A DNA stretch of 64,000 bases from Limanda limanda (GCF_963576545.1 NC_083639.1:26490118-26554117); one strand, 5' to 3'. Shown: positions 23,778 to 34,270, counted from the stretch's first letter. Numbers and translations: made by a program. The notes: generated by a model from the sequence alone, not told the origin.

Positions 23778-24607
23778 CAAGTAGATGTAGTAGAAGAAGA
23801 GGAACCAGAACACCTGTGTGACCTTCTCACCTCCAGGTAGGGCACCAGCCGACAGGACAGGTCTCCTAGCAGCCTCTTGAGAGTGAGCTGGTGGAACACG
23901 ACCACCGGGAGGCAGAAGAACAGAACCAGGAAGTCGCACAGCGCCACGCCGGCCAGCACGCAGTTCCAGGCGCTCTTCAGGTAGAAGTTGTGCCAGACGA
24001 TGCACATGAGGGCGAGGTTCCCCACGATGCCCACCGCGAACAGGACCAGCGCCAGCAGCATGACGGCGTAGGCCCAGTAAGCTCCGTCCCACACCGGGAG
24101 CAGCGGGTGGAGGAGCCCGGGCCCGGAGGACCGGTTCCCCGGGGGGCCGGTGCTGCTCCGGCCGGTCCGCGGGGTGGTGAAGAACCCGCTCGGGTCGTCG
24201 TAGCGCCGCGGGGGGTCCGGCTCTCTTCTCCCGGAGACCCCATCCTTAGCCCCGCGGGAGACTCGCTTCAGCTCGGCTTCTCTCAGAGTCTGCACCCGGT
24301 GAGCAAGCGTCCTCTCCGGGGAGAAGGACTCCTCCAGCCTCGGGGGAGCCTCCGGGTGGAGTTGAGCCTCCGGGTGGAGGTGACGGAGCTCCGGGTGAGC
24401 CTCCGGGTGGAGTTGAGCCTCCGGGTGGAGGTGACGGAGCTCCGGGTGAGCCTCCGGGTGGAGTTGAGCCTCCGGGTGGAGGTGACGGAGCTCCGGGTGA
24501 GCCTCCGGGTGGAGGTGACGGAGCTCCGGGTGAGCCTCCGGGTGGAGGTGACGGAGCTCAGCACTCTGGACAAAGAGGAGGAACAGCAGAAATAAAACCT
24601 GGAACAT
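15437..24607 (-). CDS. gpr37l1: Prosaposin-receptor-like GPCR 37-like 1, two coding exons
   Basis: Class A seven-transmembrane receptor of the GPR37/GPR37L1 pair (endothelin-B-like orphans, proposed prosaposin receptors, mainly glial). Coding exons are 23831-24607 (residues 1-259) and 15437-16447 (260-595). The phase-0 junction uses a GTGAGAAG donor and an acceptor just 5' of the TM3 segment [19 protein letters not shown]. Start is the ATG at 24607; the frame has no other ATG before an upstream stop. Residues 1-16 look like a signal peptide and 18-87 are a His-rich tandem repeat. TM1 is about 176-202 and TM2 about 213-238. IDRF replaces the usual DRY at TM3. TM4 contains [20 protein letters not shown], nearly the human GPR37L1 sequence. 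The tail has the family Cys cluster (CCCCCCEEC) and ends GTPC, as recalled for GPR37L1 rather than GPR37. At 595 residues it is longer than human GPR37L1 (481), largely through the N-terminal repeat and a Ser-rich tail. The a/b fish paralogue cannot be decided here. Confidence 0.93.
16585..16690 (-). mobile_element. LINE 3'-end fragment
   Basis: AATCAGAATCAGAAGCTATT, TATTGCCAAGTAGG and the following TTTACACCTACC match a teleost LINE 3' end in reverse orientation. Only the tail is present. Confidence 0.5.
16954..17642. mobile_element. hAT MITE in gpr37l1 intron
   Basis: Left end TAGGGATGGGGGGAAAAATCG and right end GATTCCCGTCCCTT form imperfect inverted repeats. They are flanked by an 8-bp duplication GTATAAAT (16946-16953 and 17643-17650). 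Subterminal ATCGATT/AATCG motifs recur in inverted orientation. No coding sequence; non-autonomous. The terminal base pair is mismatched. Confidence 0.85.
18085..18230. promoter_or_regulatory. Candidate intronic enhancer with repeated POU/homeobox motif
   Basis: ATTAGCATGAGAATAG at 18085-18100 and ATTAGCATGAAAATAG at 18215-18230 are 16-mers with one difference, 130 bp apart and in the same orientation. The first overlaps TAATTAGCAT, a homeodomain/POU-type site. The 17880-18240 surroundings are non-repetitive with several TAATTA cores, a texture typical of conserved non-coding DNA. Function is inferred only. Confidence 0.35.
18340..18700. mobile_element. Possible truncated DNA-transposon fragment
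   Basis: GGCTCCAGTATGCTTCTACG starts a CpG-containing stretch with ATAGGTGGCGC near 18455, the same 11-mer found in the 1.1-kb MITE-like element. It has a different base composition from the surrounding intron. I could not find a matching inverted end, so identity is tentative. Confidence 0.3.
18737..20168. repeat. GAA/GTA-rich minisatellite array A (gpr37l1 intron)
   Basis: About 1.4 kb of units built from GAAGAAGTAGAAGAACATGT, GAAGTAGAAGAAGTTGAGGA and AGACGAAGAAGGAGAA. The basic period is about 54 bp with a higher-order period near 240 bp (for example the GAAAAAGAAGTAGAAGG variant near 19639 and 19879). It opens with a 30-bp unique sequence at 18737-18766 containing CCAATGGACCAAACTAAG. In the gpr37l1 transcript it is pyrimidine-rich. 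Long minus-strand open frames (Leu/Ser/Phe-rich) reflect the multiple-of-three period, not a gene. Confidence 0.92.
20274..20293. repeat. Poly(T) tract
   Basis: About twenty T residues within the pyrimidine-rich segment between array A and its detached piece. Confidence 0.9.
20468..20537. repeat. Small detached piece of the GAA/GTA array
   Basis: AGAAGAACATGTAGAAGTAG followed by GAAGAAGTTGAAGAAGACGG, about 300 bp past array A. The interposed 20170-20460 segment ends TTCAATAAACAGATTTTG and resembles a retroposon 3' end, so the array may have been split by an insertion. Confidence 0.6.
21660..21750 (+). mobile_element. LINE 3'-end fragment
   Basis: CACCAAGGCAATTTTCTGTA, then AATATACTTGGC and ATTCTGATTCTGAT, is a LINE 3' tail on the plus strand. 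It appears to be the same general type as the copy at 16.6 kb in opposite orientation. Confidence 0.5.
22883..23700. repeat. GAA/GTA-rich minisatellite array C (gpr37l1 intron)
   Basis: Same unit family and same orientation as array A. It starts with the identical 30-bp sequence (22883-22912) and runs to the pure AAG tract near gpr37l1 exon 1. Units are more irregular (GAGCAAGAAGGAGTAGAAGA variants) than in array A. Confidence 0.9.
23700..23775. repeat. Pure (AAG)25 tract near the gpr37l1 donor
   Basis: An uninterrupted run of about 25 AAG triplets lies 55 bp inside the intron from the exon 1 donor (23831). It reads as CTT/TTC in the transcript. Array C runs directly into it. Confidence 0.95.
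24340..24560 (-). repeat. In-frame minisatellite in gpr37l1 exon 1 (His/Pro/Glu repeat)
   Basis: Tandem 33- and 51-bp units encode [11 protein letters not shown] and [17 protein letters not shown], covering residues 18-87 of the receptor ectodomain right after the signal peptide. All units are multiples of three, so the frame stays open. Residues 20-84 include 17 histidines. The units are almost identical in DNA, which implies recent expansion. It is visible directly; any functional role is unknown. Confidence 0.9.
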
Positions 24608-26119
24608 CTTCACCGCCTGGTCCGTGTTCTTCTTCCTCAGACTGGAGCTGCTGTGGAGGTCCTGAGATGAAGAGGCTCCATGGACGAGCTGGTCCTGAGG
24701 AAACTTCTGAGTCTTCTGAGGCTCCTCTTCCTCCTCTTCCTCCTCTTCACATGCTCCTCGTCTGCATCAACACTCAGCTTCCGGCTGTAAACTTCAACAT
24801 AAATCAAAAACCGGAAATGAAAACTTTTTCCTTTTAATCACGAAAGTCGCTTCAGAAGTTTAAATCTAGTTAAGTTTAGTAAATATTATAAATAAGAAAT
24901 AATAAAAAGATAAAAACATAAAAAAAAAAAAACGTGTGGCAAAAACCATTAATAGTTTATATGAAAACAAATAAATATTAAAAGTATATATATATATGCT
25001 TTAAATACAGAATATCAAAGAGCTAATGTTCCATGCAAACCAGAGCATTTCTAATTCTCTTTTTAATGTAAATAAATGTAAATTTTCGTAACACAAGATA
25101 ACTACAGGATATTTATTAGAAAACTAAGCACAAGGAGTTTTAATCTGACTTTTTCACATCATCTTCCCAATTTCCTCAAGTAGTAAAAGAGTAAAAGAGT
25201 AAACCATCTTCATATTTCTTGGTAATCTGTCCAGTAGTTAATTTAGCTTAAAAACAAACAAACAAGGTGAAAATATCAAAAGTAAATGTATAGAATCTAC
25301 TGTTCATTATACTTTCCCCACCAGTTTGATGACACAGACCAGAGCTGCAATGATTCATCATTTAATGGAAAACCGGCTGCCTCCAAAATGAACAAAGTAG
25401 AACCAACACCTAATTGAAAATTAACATTATAACCTTTATGATTTATTGTATTTAGACCCATTGCGGTGGATCTAATTAACAGGACACCAAATGTATTCTC
25501 ACAAACACAAAGATTTATTTTCAAATATACAAAATATCATTTCACTTTATTTTAAACCACAAAGTGACACTGAATCCTCTCATCAGAACTACTGTCATGA
25601 TGAAAAAACCTAAATGAGTCACAATCAAATCAGAACAATCTTATGACATTCTTCAGTTTCAGGCCCAGAGAAACGAGTCGAGAGATGTTTGGAGGATCAA
25701 ACTGAGAATGAGTAGATAATAGGCCAAGAAATTACTTCCACCCTGAATCCTGAGACAAGAGTCAAAGATAAAATGATGAAGAAATGTTGTCCGACCTTTG
25801 ATATTCATTTTATTATTAAATTCAATCTCGATTCGTTAGATCCTCTGTATCTGCTGCTGACTCATTCAGGAAACTAACAAGAACAACAGGAGGCTCTGAT
25901 TGCAAAATATATCTGAGGATTTACTGGAATAAAAAAACACATTTTATATTCTGATGATCTCGATGTTTTGCTTCAAGTCTGCGTCTTCAGCTGCTGTTTG
26001 TTCTCTCTCCTGTTGACTGTTGAAATCAGTCTGAGAACAAATCAAACGAGAGGAAATAAATCTGCTAACTGTAAAGTCCAGACCAGAGTAATCAAACTGA
26101 AACAGACTTCCCATCATCC
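24608..26119. other. Spacer between gpr37l1 5' end and nol8 3' end
   Basis: Should contain the gpr37l1 leader/promoter (nearest 250 bp are GC-rich and CT-rich) and the nol8 3' untranslated region. Tandemly oriented genes; no further gene is seen. Confidence 0.6.
25808..25813 (-). terminator. Candidate nol8 poly(A) signal
   Basis: AATAAA on the minus strand about 310 bases after the nol8 stop codon at 26120-26122. The spacer is AT-rich, so chance hexamers are expected. Confidence 0.25.
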
Positions 26120-29100
26120 TCAGCTCTTCAGGGAGACCTTCAGCTTTCTCCGGGCGTCCTTGTGTTTCTTGCGATACTCCTGCAGAAATATCAACATAGA
26201 AATCACCAATTCAGGTTGTAATAAAGTTGAGTCTTTAATAATTCTGGCTTCTGTTAATAACAAAATTTGTTTTGTGGAAATGCTGCTTCAATCTTGAAGT
26301 TATATTATTAACAAATATGTGATGTAAACGGCTGTGTACCTGTCTGAGTGTGGTCCTCCGCTCGTCCCACTGCTCCATCTGCTCCTCCAGCTGAGAGGGA
26401 CGACAGAACAACCTTGGGCCCTCTGATGGAGGTGAAGAGGAGGGAGAAGACATCAACATAACATTTTAAATATACATGATAATTTAACCTGCTTCCAGAA
26501 CGCTATATGATCAAATCTCCGCATAATGTATGAAGTGCCAAGGTCCCTGATGGAGCTTGAATAATAACACCTCACCTGCCAATCTGCTGTCCTCAGGGTA
26601 GAAGAAGAAGAGGAGACCGGTCTTTGCAGGAGTCTCTGCTCTGTTAACAGCAACACAAACACATTCAGACAAGGCTTGATTTGAAAAGACATGAATTATA
26701 GAGTCGATCTTCTGTTTTGTAATAAAGTATGGATCGTGTGTGCAGGGAATTTGACAGGATTTGTTCTCAGTTATCCTCACTCTGTGGTTTTAGGTGTAGA
26801 ACTGATCTGCTCCTCAACCATCTCCTGATCCTCATCCTCCTCCTCCGAGCTGCTGTCTTGGAAACGAGGGTCTTGTTGCCATGACACCTTTGGACCCTGG
26901 ATATTCTCCACCTTGTACTCTGCTGTTTAGAGAGAGACAGATTACAAATATTTCGTAAAACAAATATTTCCTCCAAGACAGTCTGAGGTAAATATTTGAG
27001 ATTCAACTTACCCGTTTCTTTACTCTCTTTTTCTGCATCGTCTTCAAAGAAGGAGAATTTAAATCCAGATTCCTGTTTGTCTGCCTCAGCAGAGACGACA
27101 GACGTCAATGGAGTCGGCGCCTCTTCTTCTTCATTCCCTCTATTTTCCTCTACCTCTTTTTGGTCCCAGGTTGTCTTCTCTTCTTCCTCTTCTTCTTCTC
27201 CTTCTTGTTGTTCTTCTACTTCTTCTTCGGCGATTTCATCCTTTGTCGAACCAAACACGGCCTTCAGGTCTCCAGACACGTCATAATAAATGTCTTTAGA
27301 AACCTCCGGGAGCTTCTGAGCCTCCTCCCTCTTCTTCCTCCTGGCCGACTTGCTGTGGAGATCGAAAGACTCTTACTCCACATGATGCAGTTGAGTGTAA
27401 ATTCTAATTGAATGAGTACTTTGATGGTGTTCTATACGAGGACTTTCAATTGAACTGCAGCAACATTGAGATATGACTCTTTGCATATTGATTTATGGTT
27501 TGCCACAAGGCTCAGTCCTGGATCCCATCGTTCTCTAAAGTAGCTTGCAAAGAATTTTAACAACTTCACTCTTTTGACATTTCATCATACGGATTAAATT
27601 GACTTAACTGAAAGTCAGTACTGCATGTACTACCACAAATATATAAAAAACATTTTTTTGACAAAGCATTGGTGCTAATACCAATCCAACACATCTTAAT
27701 TCATAGTTTCCATGTTCGTACCTCTCTTTGTTTTCCTCTGGTTTGGTCTCGAACGCAGCATGTTCCTCTCTGCTCGGGTCGTAGTGCAGCGCCGACACGT
27801 CTCTGCAAACACACATTTTCATTTATTCATTCATCTATTGAACGTAACCTGATGAAACACAAAGTTCCAGTTCAGAAGTGGTGCTGGGACCAGTGTGTGT
27901 GTGTGTGTGTGTGTGTGGGTCAGACCTGAAGGTCTTGGCTTTGCCGGCAGTCTTGGTGGTGCAGGTTTGTTGGCTGCTGCCGAGGACGCTCTGCATGATG
28001 AACAGGTTCTTCTTCCTCTCCTCATCCAGAGCCTCATCATCCTCTGTCATCTTCATCTCTGAATCATAAAACGTTGTTTATTTATGTAAACAAATGGTTT
28101 AATAGATGCTGACAGGTTTCATATAAGTGGAAGGAGTTATAAACAATAAAAAAGACAACAGATAACTGGACTCAAATGTTTCTATAATTTGCACCACCTA
28201 CCCTCACCTGGCTCTTCGTCTTTGCCGTCGTCTTCATCAAGGAAGCGAGAATCCATTCGGAATCGCTCGTCTGCCCCGAAGTGAGACTGTAGCTTCATCA
28301 GCTGGACACACACACACAAGCGTCAAACCAATATCAGAAACATGTACGTCACATTATCTTATAAAAATGTTTTATAACTTTAAACCTGGATCAGATATTT
28401 ATTTTTCTCCAGAGGATAAATCTCTATATTGGGATCTTTGGTGATTTTCTGTTTATTTACACATCTTATTCATTCCGTTCTACAAATTATCTGAGCCCTG
28501 TCCGTTCTCCTGATCTGATGATGTGTCTGGACTATGAACAGGACACTTAGATATTAAAATATAAAAGAACAACAGGAGACCTTGTAAGAGGGAACATACA
28601 GCGCAGCCTCATGTGAACTCGTCTTCTCACCTTCTGACCGGCTCGACCTTCAAACTCAGGTCTGATGTCAAATCTGCTTCCATCCTGCTCTTCATCACCA
28701 CCCTCTTCATCATCATCACTGCCGCCAAACAGCTGAGGGCCTGACTGCTTCTGACGCACCTAAATACACACACACAGGGACACACACACAATAATGGAAC
28801 ATGAGGAACTATGAGGCTGCCACAATTTTCAGGCTATTTCAGACTAAATGTTTGTAATAGGTGATAAATGATGAATGAATAAATGATAGAAATAAATTTG
28901 CAGGTAGATTTGAACTATTCCTCATCTGAGCTGGTTCTCTCACCTTCTCTTTTGTTTGGCTCTTCTCATTGGCTGAAGCCTCATCATCCGTGGTCTCGTC
29001 CTCTGATTCTGATTGGCTGTCCTTGAGCAGGGTCTTCTTTTTTGACTTTGTGACATCTGAGGTTTTCTGCTGCACATCTTCATCATCATTCTCCTCATCA

Positions 29101-32100
29101 TCAGAGCCAAAGACAATATGTTTTCCTGCTCCTGATTTTGGAGTATCCTGATGGAGAATAACGTAATGTGAAAATATTAAATTAATTGTTTACAGGTCTT
29201 CCACATCAATGTAAAGCTTGATTTCCTCAGCCTCCAATTACAGATGATTTAAAGATGTATAAGCAGTGCATCCACAGAATTCTCTGATCAGACTGTCAAC
29301 GAGAACAGACAACATTTAACATGTCTACTATTCTACTAATCTCTAATTATTCTAATAACATCACACTCACCACGTTGGAGAGAGCTCCCTGTATGAGCTT
29401 CTTGTGTTCTTCGGCCTCCTTCAGTCTCTGCTGGACGGCAGCGAGTCTCCTCACGTTGGCCTTCCTCTGCTGCTCCTCTTCCTCCTTGGCTCCTAACTTC
29501 ACCCGGGAGGGAACCTGCACCTCCTCTTCCTCCTCGTCGCTGGAGGAGGAGCAAGAGGAAGAGGACGACTTGCTGTGAGGAACAGGGGGAGTTGCTTTTT
29601 TCCCAACAACTTTGGAAGAGACAATCTCTCGTTCGTCCTCATCTTCCTCACCGGAGGAGCTGGAGGAGCTGGAGGATGAAGGTAAAGTCTTTGCTGATGG
29701 AACAGCCCGACTGGCCTTCTTCAGTTTCTCAGTATTTACAGCAGATTTATTTTGAACTTTGGTAGCAGCCTTGTTCTTCACGACCTTCACGACCTTCACT
29801 TCCTCCTCCTCCTCATCATCATCATCATCGCTGCTGGAGGAGGGACTTGTCTCCGGTTTCTTAGTTTTAACAGCAGATTTATTTGGAACTTTAGTAGCAG
29901 CCTTCTTCTTCACGACCTCCACCTCCTCCTCCTCCTCTTCACTGCTGGAGGAGGGACTTGTCTCTGGTTTCTCAGTATTAACAGCAGATTTATTTGGAAC
30001 TTTAGTAGCAGCCTTCTTCTTCACGTTCTTCACGACCTCCACCTCCTCCTCCTCCTCCTCCTCTTCCTCCTCTTCCTCCTCCTCACTGCTCTCTGGCTTC
30101 TTTGTTTCTTTGTGTTTTCCTTTGATCAAACTTTTACTGGTTTTGCTCTCAGCTGCTTTCTGGTCCACTTGAGGAGCTTCGGAGTGCAGCTTGTGTTTTT
30201 TGACCACACTTCCTGTTCTCTCCTCCTGCTGCTGCTCCTCCTCTCTCTGTCTCTTCTGGCAGTCGTTTGTTTCTAATCCCTTGTACAATGTTTTTGTTCC
30301 CTGGAAGGCGGGCAGCATCCCTCTCCTCTTCTTCTTGTCATCATCGCTGCAGTAGCCCTTCATGAGGGAGGCGAGGATCTCCTCTGGCGTTGTGCCTTTC
30401 TTGGGTGCGGGTTGTTTTGTGACGCCAGATATGAGGTTAGCTTCTTTTTCGGTGCTGACGCTAGGGATGCTGGGAGCTGTAGTCTCAGAGGTCTGCGTGG
30501 CTTCTTCAGCTAGCCTCTGTAGATCAGCCATGGAGATCTCCAGGCGGGTGACGTTAGAAAACATGGCTTCATAATCTTCATCATCATCTTCATCATCATC
30601 AGACTCTGAGGAAGAGGACTTCACAACAGGGAGAACTGCTGACTTGCTGTTTTTTTTCTGAGAAGGGGCAGAAGTTATATGATCTTCAGCATCGGCTGAA
30701 TCCTCCTCCTCCTCCTCTTCCTCCTCCTCCTCCTCTTCTGCTACATGAACTTTACTTTTCCTCTTCACCTTTTTCTTCCTATCCTTGTTGTTCCCTGAGC
30801 TGTTTTCTGCAGTGGGCTGTGTCTGTTTCTCTTGCGATGGAGCTGGAGGAGGAAGAACTGGAGGAGGAGGAGGTTTCCTGGATGCAAAGAGTTCATCTGT
30901 GTCAGCAGAATCATAGTCGTCCTCGTCTTTCTCACCTGGAAACAGAGAGAAAAACAAATCACATTTCAAAGCACAGGTAGATTTGTTTGGTCACTTGATA
31001 TTTGCACAGTTCCTTCTTATTTAATTACTATAATTTGTGTGGCCTTGCTTGCCAGCACAGAAACTACAGTCTGGAGGTCAGAGTCAGCAATCTAGACACC
31101 TGAACTCTTCTGGCCACCCCCACCCGGTTAAATCCCTGGAACATATCTTAGAAACGGGAGAACAAGCAACTCCACACAAACAGATGATGAGGAGACAGAT
31201 TCTTAATCTCAAAATAAGTGAAAGCCCAGATGAAAACTCACAGGAACGTCCCGACTTCACCAGGTAGTCTAATCCAACCACTTCCAGTTTATCATCCTCC
31301 ACTTCCTGGCTCAGTGCAACATGGGAGGTGTTCTGATTGGCCACCAGCATGCGGATTTCGTCGTCCGAATCGTAATCGTAGCTGTTGAAAGGCATCAACC
31401 TCCTCAGAGGCGGTCTTTGTTTGGTTGGGAGTTGAAATCCGTTGCTGACAGGTTCAGGTTTGGACTCGGGGACAGGGACAGTGACAGGGACAGTGACAGG
31501 GACAGTGATAGGGACAGTGATAGGGACAGTGATAGGGACAGTGATAGGGACAGTGATAGGGACAGGAATGGAATGAACAATCGGCTCCAATCTGAGAGGA
31601 AACAACAGGAAGGAGGGATTTAATACGAGCAGAGTGACACATAAAATTCCTAAAACATTTCAAACTAAATACCAAACCGGTGGAACTTCAAGGACCGACT
31701 CTGAGTAGCAGAACACATTCCTACCTGGTCGTGCTCACTGCATCACTGGAGCTGGTCACGCTTTTCCGACTCTTTTTGGGTTTTGGTGGCACATATGGAG
31801 GGAACTCGCCCCGCCTCTTTTTGCTGATGTCATCGTCCCCTCCCGGCACCTCCCAGGTGAGCTGGGTGACGGGGGTGTGCTGGTCCTCTTCGCCTTTGTC
31901 CAGCTTGCGGATGTTGTGGCTGTATTTGGACGGGTCGTAGTTCAGGGTTCGAGCTTTGCTGCCTTTCCGACACCTGAGCTGCAGGATGGGGAGGACTCGT
32001 CCAAACTTACTGACCACCCAGTCCTGAAAGCAGAGCAGCCAGAGGAAAGTCAACACCAGGGGACTGTGGAAATCATTTCAACATGCACTGGCCTGGGTAA

Positions 32101-33565
32101 GACTGAGGATAAAGTCGTAATTTAACACAAAAATAAGACACAATACAGCCCGAAGACAGACAGGAAGCAAGAAAGAGAACTAACCTAATTGTTGTGTATT
32201 CCTAGATGTATATATTTGTGTTTTCAGTTCTGACTGTCAAACTATATGATAAAAGTTACATGAGCCAAACCATACATCAGTGACATCGATTCATAGGATA
32301 CAGCTGTAAAAATGTGTTATAAAAGATGTTTTTATATATATTCTTTCTCAGCTACACTGTAGATGTCCTGTCTTATAGTCTCTCTCTCTCCCTGTGGTCC
32401 TGATAGAAACAGGAAGCTGTTGATGACCTGACCTCGTGACCCGGGACTTCGGTCCCTGGCACTGCAGCGTTCATGTGGAAGTTGTCCACGCCGGCTTTGC
32501 TCAGGGAGTCGAGCAGCTTCTTCCTCTTGTCTTCAGCTGCAGGCGGCTGCAGGCGCTGCTCCTCCGCCTCCTGACGCTCCTGAGCTAGTCTGAAACACAA
32601 AAGTTCAAAATCTCAACCACTCTGGCTTCAGCTTCTCTAATTTAACTGATTAACTCTGTTTGATTTCACTATAAACTGAATAACTGTTTTGACAAATCAA
32701 AACATTTGAGGTTGGAGGCTGAGGAGCTATGACAAACCTCTGACTCTTTACAGCTAAATTTATAGATTGATCAATAAGTAATAATTAGCAGATTAGTTTA
32801 TTTCCTCTTCCTCTCGGTTCAGTCAAGTCCAAAGACTTTCATGGTGAGATGAACCTGGCTTTACCTCTGCAGGTTACTCTCCTTGGCATTTTCAATCTGC
32901 AGAGTTCCTCCTTTCCATTTGGATTTGTTCAGCACCGTCATACCTGAGGAGGAAGGAAGTAAACACATGTACTCTTCTGGCATGGTGCCTTACATATAAT
33001 AATAATACGAGTATTATGCATGATTTAATTTTGTTTCAAGATACTGATACTCAGGAGAAACAAGGGAAACTGATCTTTGAGGTTCTGTTATTCACTCACA
33101 TCTTTTCAGGTCAGCTTCTGAAATGTTGATGTTGATGTAGCTGAAGGTTTTGTAAGGAACTCCTGCAGGAGAACAGCATCAGTCAGGACACAAGCAGCAG
33201 TTGGATTGTAATCAAACAATCAACACTGAGTTTTGATGCCTAAGATTTAAAATTCAAATTACTTAAAACTATGACGTGAATTTAGTTTCGTGCTTCAATA
33301 AGATTGCTGTTCATCAGGTGCTTCTCAATTACAGATAACATGCTATCCAACAAAAAAATCTCCTGTTATACCAACCATAATAACTGGGATGAATTGTGTA
33401 GTTATAAATAGCGGGTGAATGTCAGTGTCCAATGAATTTCTCACCCTCATCGTCTCTCCTGGTCCGTAGCTCAACATCCTGCACGTCTCCAAACTTCCCG
33501 AATCGATCCTTCAGATCCTTCTGAGTGATTGTGTGGCTCAAGCCACCGATGTACAGCCGCTGCAT
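26120..33565 (-). CDS. nol8: Nucleolar protein 8, 17 coding exons, 1321 residues
   Basis: Nucleolar RRM protein of pre-rRNA processing and ribosome biogenesis. Coding exons: 33445-33565, 33100-33162, 32865-32943, 32433-32589, 31725-32023, 31242-31591, 29371-30935, 28944-29147, 28631-28759, 28208-28301, 27926-28058, 27722-27802, 27012-27352, 26781-26922, 26576-26640, 26340-26422, 26120-26179. They total 3966 bases, in frame throughout with GT-AG junctions. The RRM spans about residues 1-85, with RNP2 LYIGGL at 4-9 and RNP1-like YKTFSYINI at 44-52. Hallmarks shared with human NOL8 are VPGTEVPGHEDWVVSKFGRVLP across exons 4-5, KKRRGEF in exon 5, FEGRAGQK at the end of exon 9, RFRMDSRFL in exon 10, DPRFQDSSSEEEDE in exon 14 and a basic RKKHKDARRK tail. 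Exon 7 (521 codons) is an acidic, Ser/Lys-rich, repeat-expanded linker. The protein is longer than the human one (about 1167). The start is the first ATG and gives MQRLYIGGL. Confidence 0.95.
27896..27917. repeat. (GT)n beside nol8 exon 11
   Basis: A short GT tract ends eight bases from the nol8 exon 11 donor, inside the following intron on the minus strand. Confidence 0.9.
29690..30075 (-). repeat. Coding repeats in nol8 exon 7 (acidic/Lys module)
   Basis: Three tandem modules of about 35-45 codons each contain KAATKVPNKSAVNTEKPET or a variant, followed by SPSSSS, a run of Glu/Asp and VEVVK or VKVVK. Length differences are whole codons. The modules alternate basic and acidic patches in the disordered linker between the RRM and the C-terminal conserved blocks. 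The first module is preceded by a Glu run. Confidence 0.85.
31470..31565 (-). repeat. 12-bp coding minisatellite in nol8 exon 6
   Basis: About eight units of a 12-bp sequence (plus strand GGGACAGTGATA, with GGGACAGTGACA variants) encode PITVPITVP then VTVPVTVP. It keeps frame within exon 6. I know of no equivalent in human NOL8. Confidence 0.85.
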
Positions 33566-33894
33566 TGCTCCGTTTCCACGACGACGCTGTCACTGCACAA
33601 CAGTAAACAACACCAGCATCAGCCACCTACCATCACTCCATCAGGCAATAGATGGGAGCAGGGTTTGATGAACCAGAAGGCTTGGACTCTTTGCAGTGCC
33701 AGTTAGGTTTGATCAATCAGTTGTAAGTTGATAAACTAGAAATCACAATAATAACAATGAATTAATTGTCAGTTTTAATTCTGTGCTGTATTCAACACCG
33801 CAGCAGCATTGGATCAGCCAGGTCCTGCTGCACCTGTATTAGTTACTTCTCATCACATACCCATATAACCAAAAATGTATAATTATAAATCGGA

Positions 33895-34270
33895 CCCCCT
33901 TGCTTGATTCAAGTGGTATCCCCCAGAGCTCTCCATTTGGCCCAATCCTGTACAGTATATACATGAATAATCCGCCTTCTGTTTTGGGAAAATGTGTTTT
34001 CTTAATGTTTGCCGACAATACTTTTATTTCTCCCCGTGGTAAAGCTGCAGACACGTTTCCATGAAATCTAACCTAAGTCATGTTGAAGTTCACATCCTGG
34101 CTTAACCATTGTTATTCGCAGTGGAGTGCATCTAAAACAGAGTTTGTGTATTTATTTTCCAAAATCAACAACATTGAAATACTTAGGGACACACAAACTC
34201 CAACCTGGGTTTCAAAACAGCAGATATACATAGACACGGTTTCTAATAAACTCAGAGCTAGGCCATGTAC
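33895..34270 (+). pseudogene. Dead LINE reverse-transcriptase fragment
   Basis: One plus-strand frame from 33909 reads SSGIPQSSPFGPILYSIY, then FADNT at 34008-34022. These correspond to the SGVPQGS..GP.L..IY and [YF]ADD blocks of a non-LTR reverse transcriptase. After two in-frame stops (34057-34079) the same frame continues with SASKTEF and VSNKLRAR, typical of downstream LINE RT sequence. The active-site ADD is changed to ADN. It lies between the nol8 leader and start exons, opposite in strand to nol8. The clade (CR1/L2/Rex-like) is inferred. Confidence 0.75.

Noticed and set aside
22767..24092. Minus-strand 441-residue frame across array C and gpr37l1 exon 1
   Set aside because: Wrong frame for the receptor; the intronic part is poly-Phe/Leu repeat translation.
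23891..24595. Plus-strand 234-residue frame
   Set aside because: Antisense shadow of gpr37l1 exon 1 in GC-rich repeats, with no independent signature.
24608..24613. Upstream GTG start for gpr37l1
   Set aside because: A non-ATG start is unnecessary: ATG at 24607 directly begins the signal peptide.
29752..30276. Plus-strand frames opposite nol8 exon 7
   Set aside because: Complement of acidic repeat codons, giving Leu/Ser runs.
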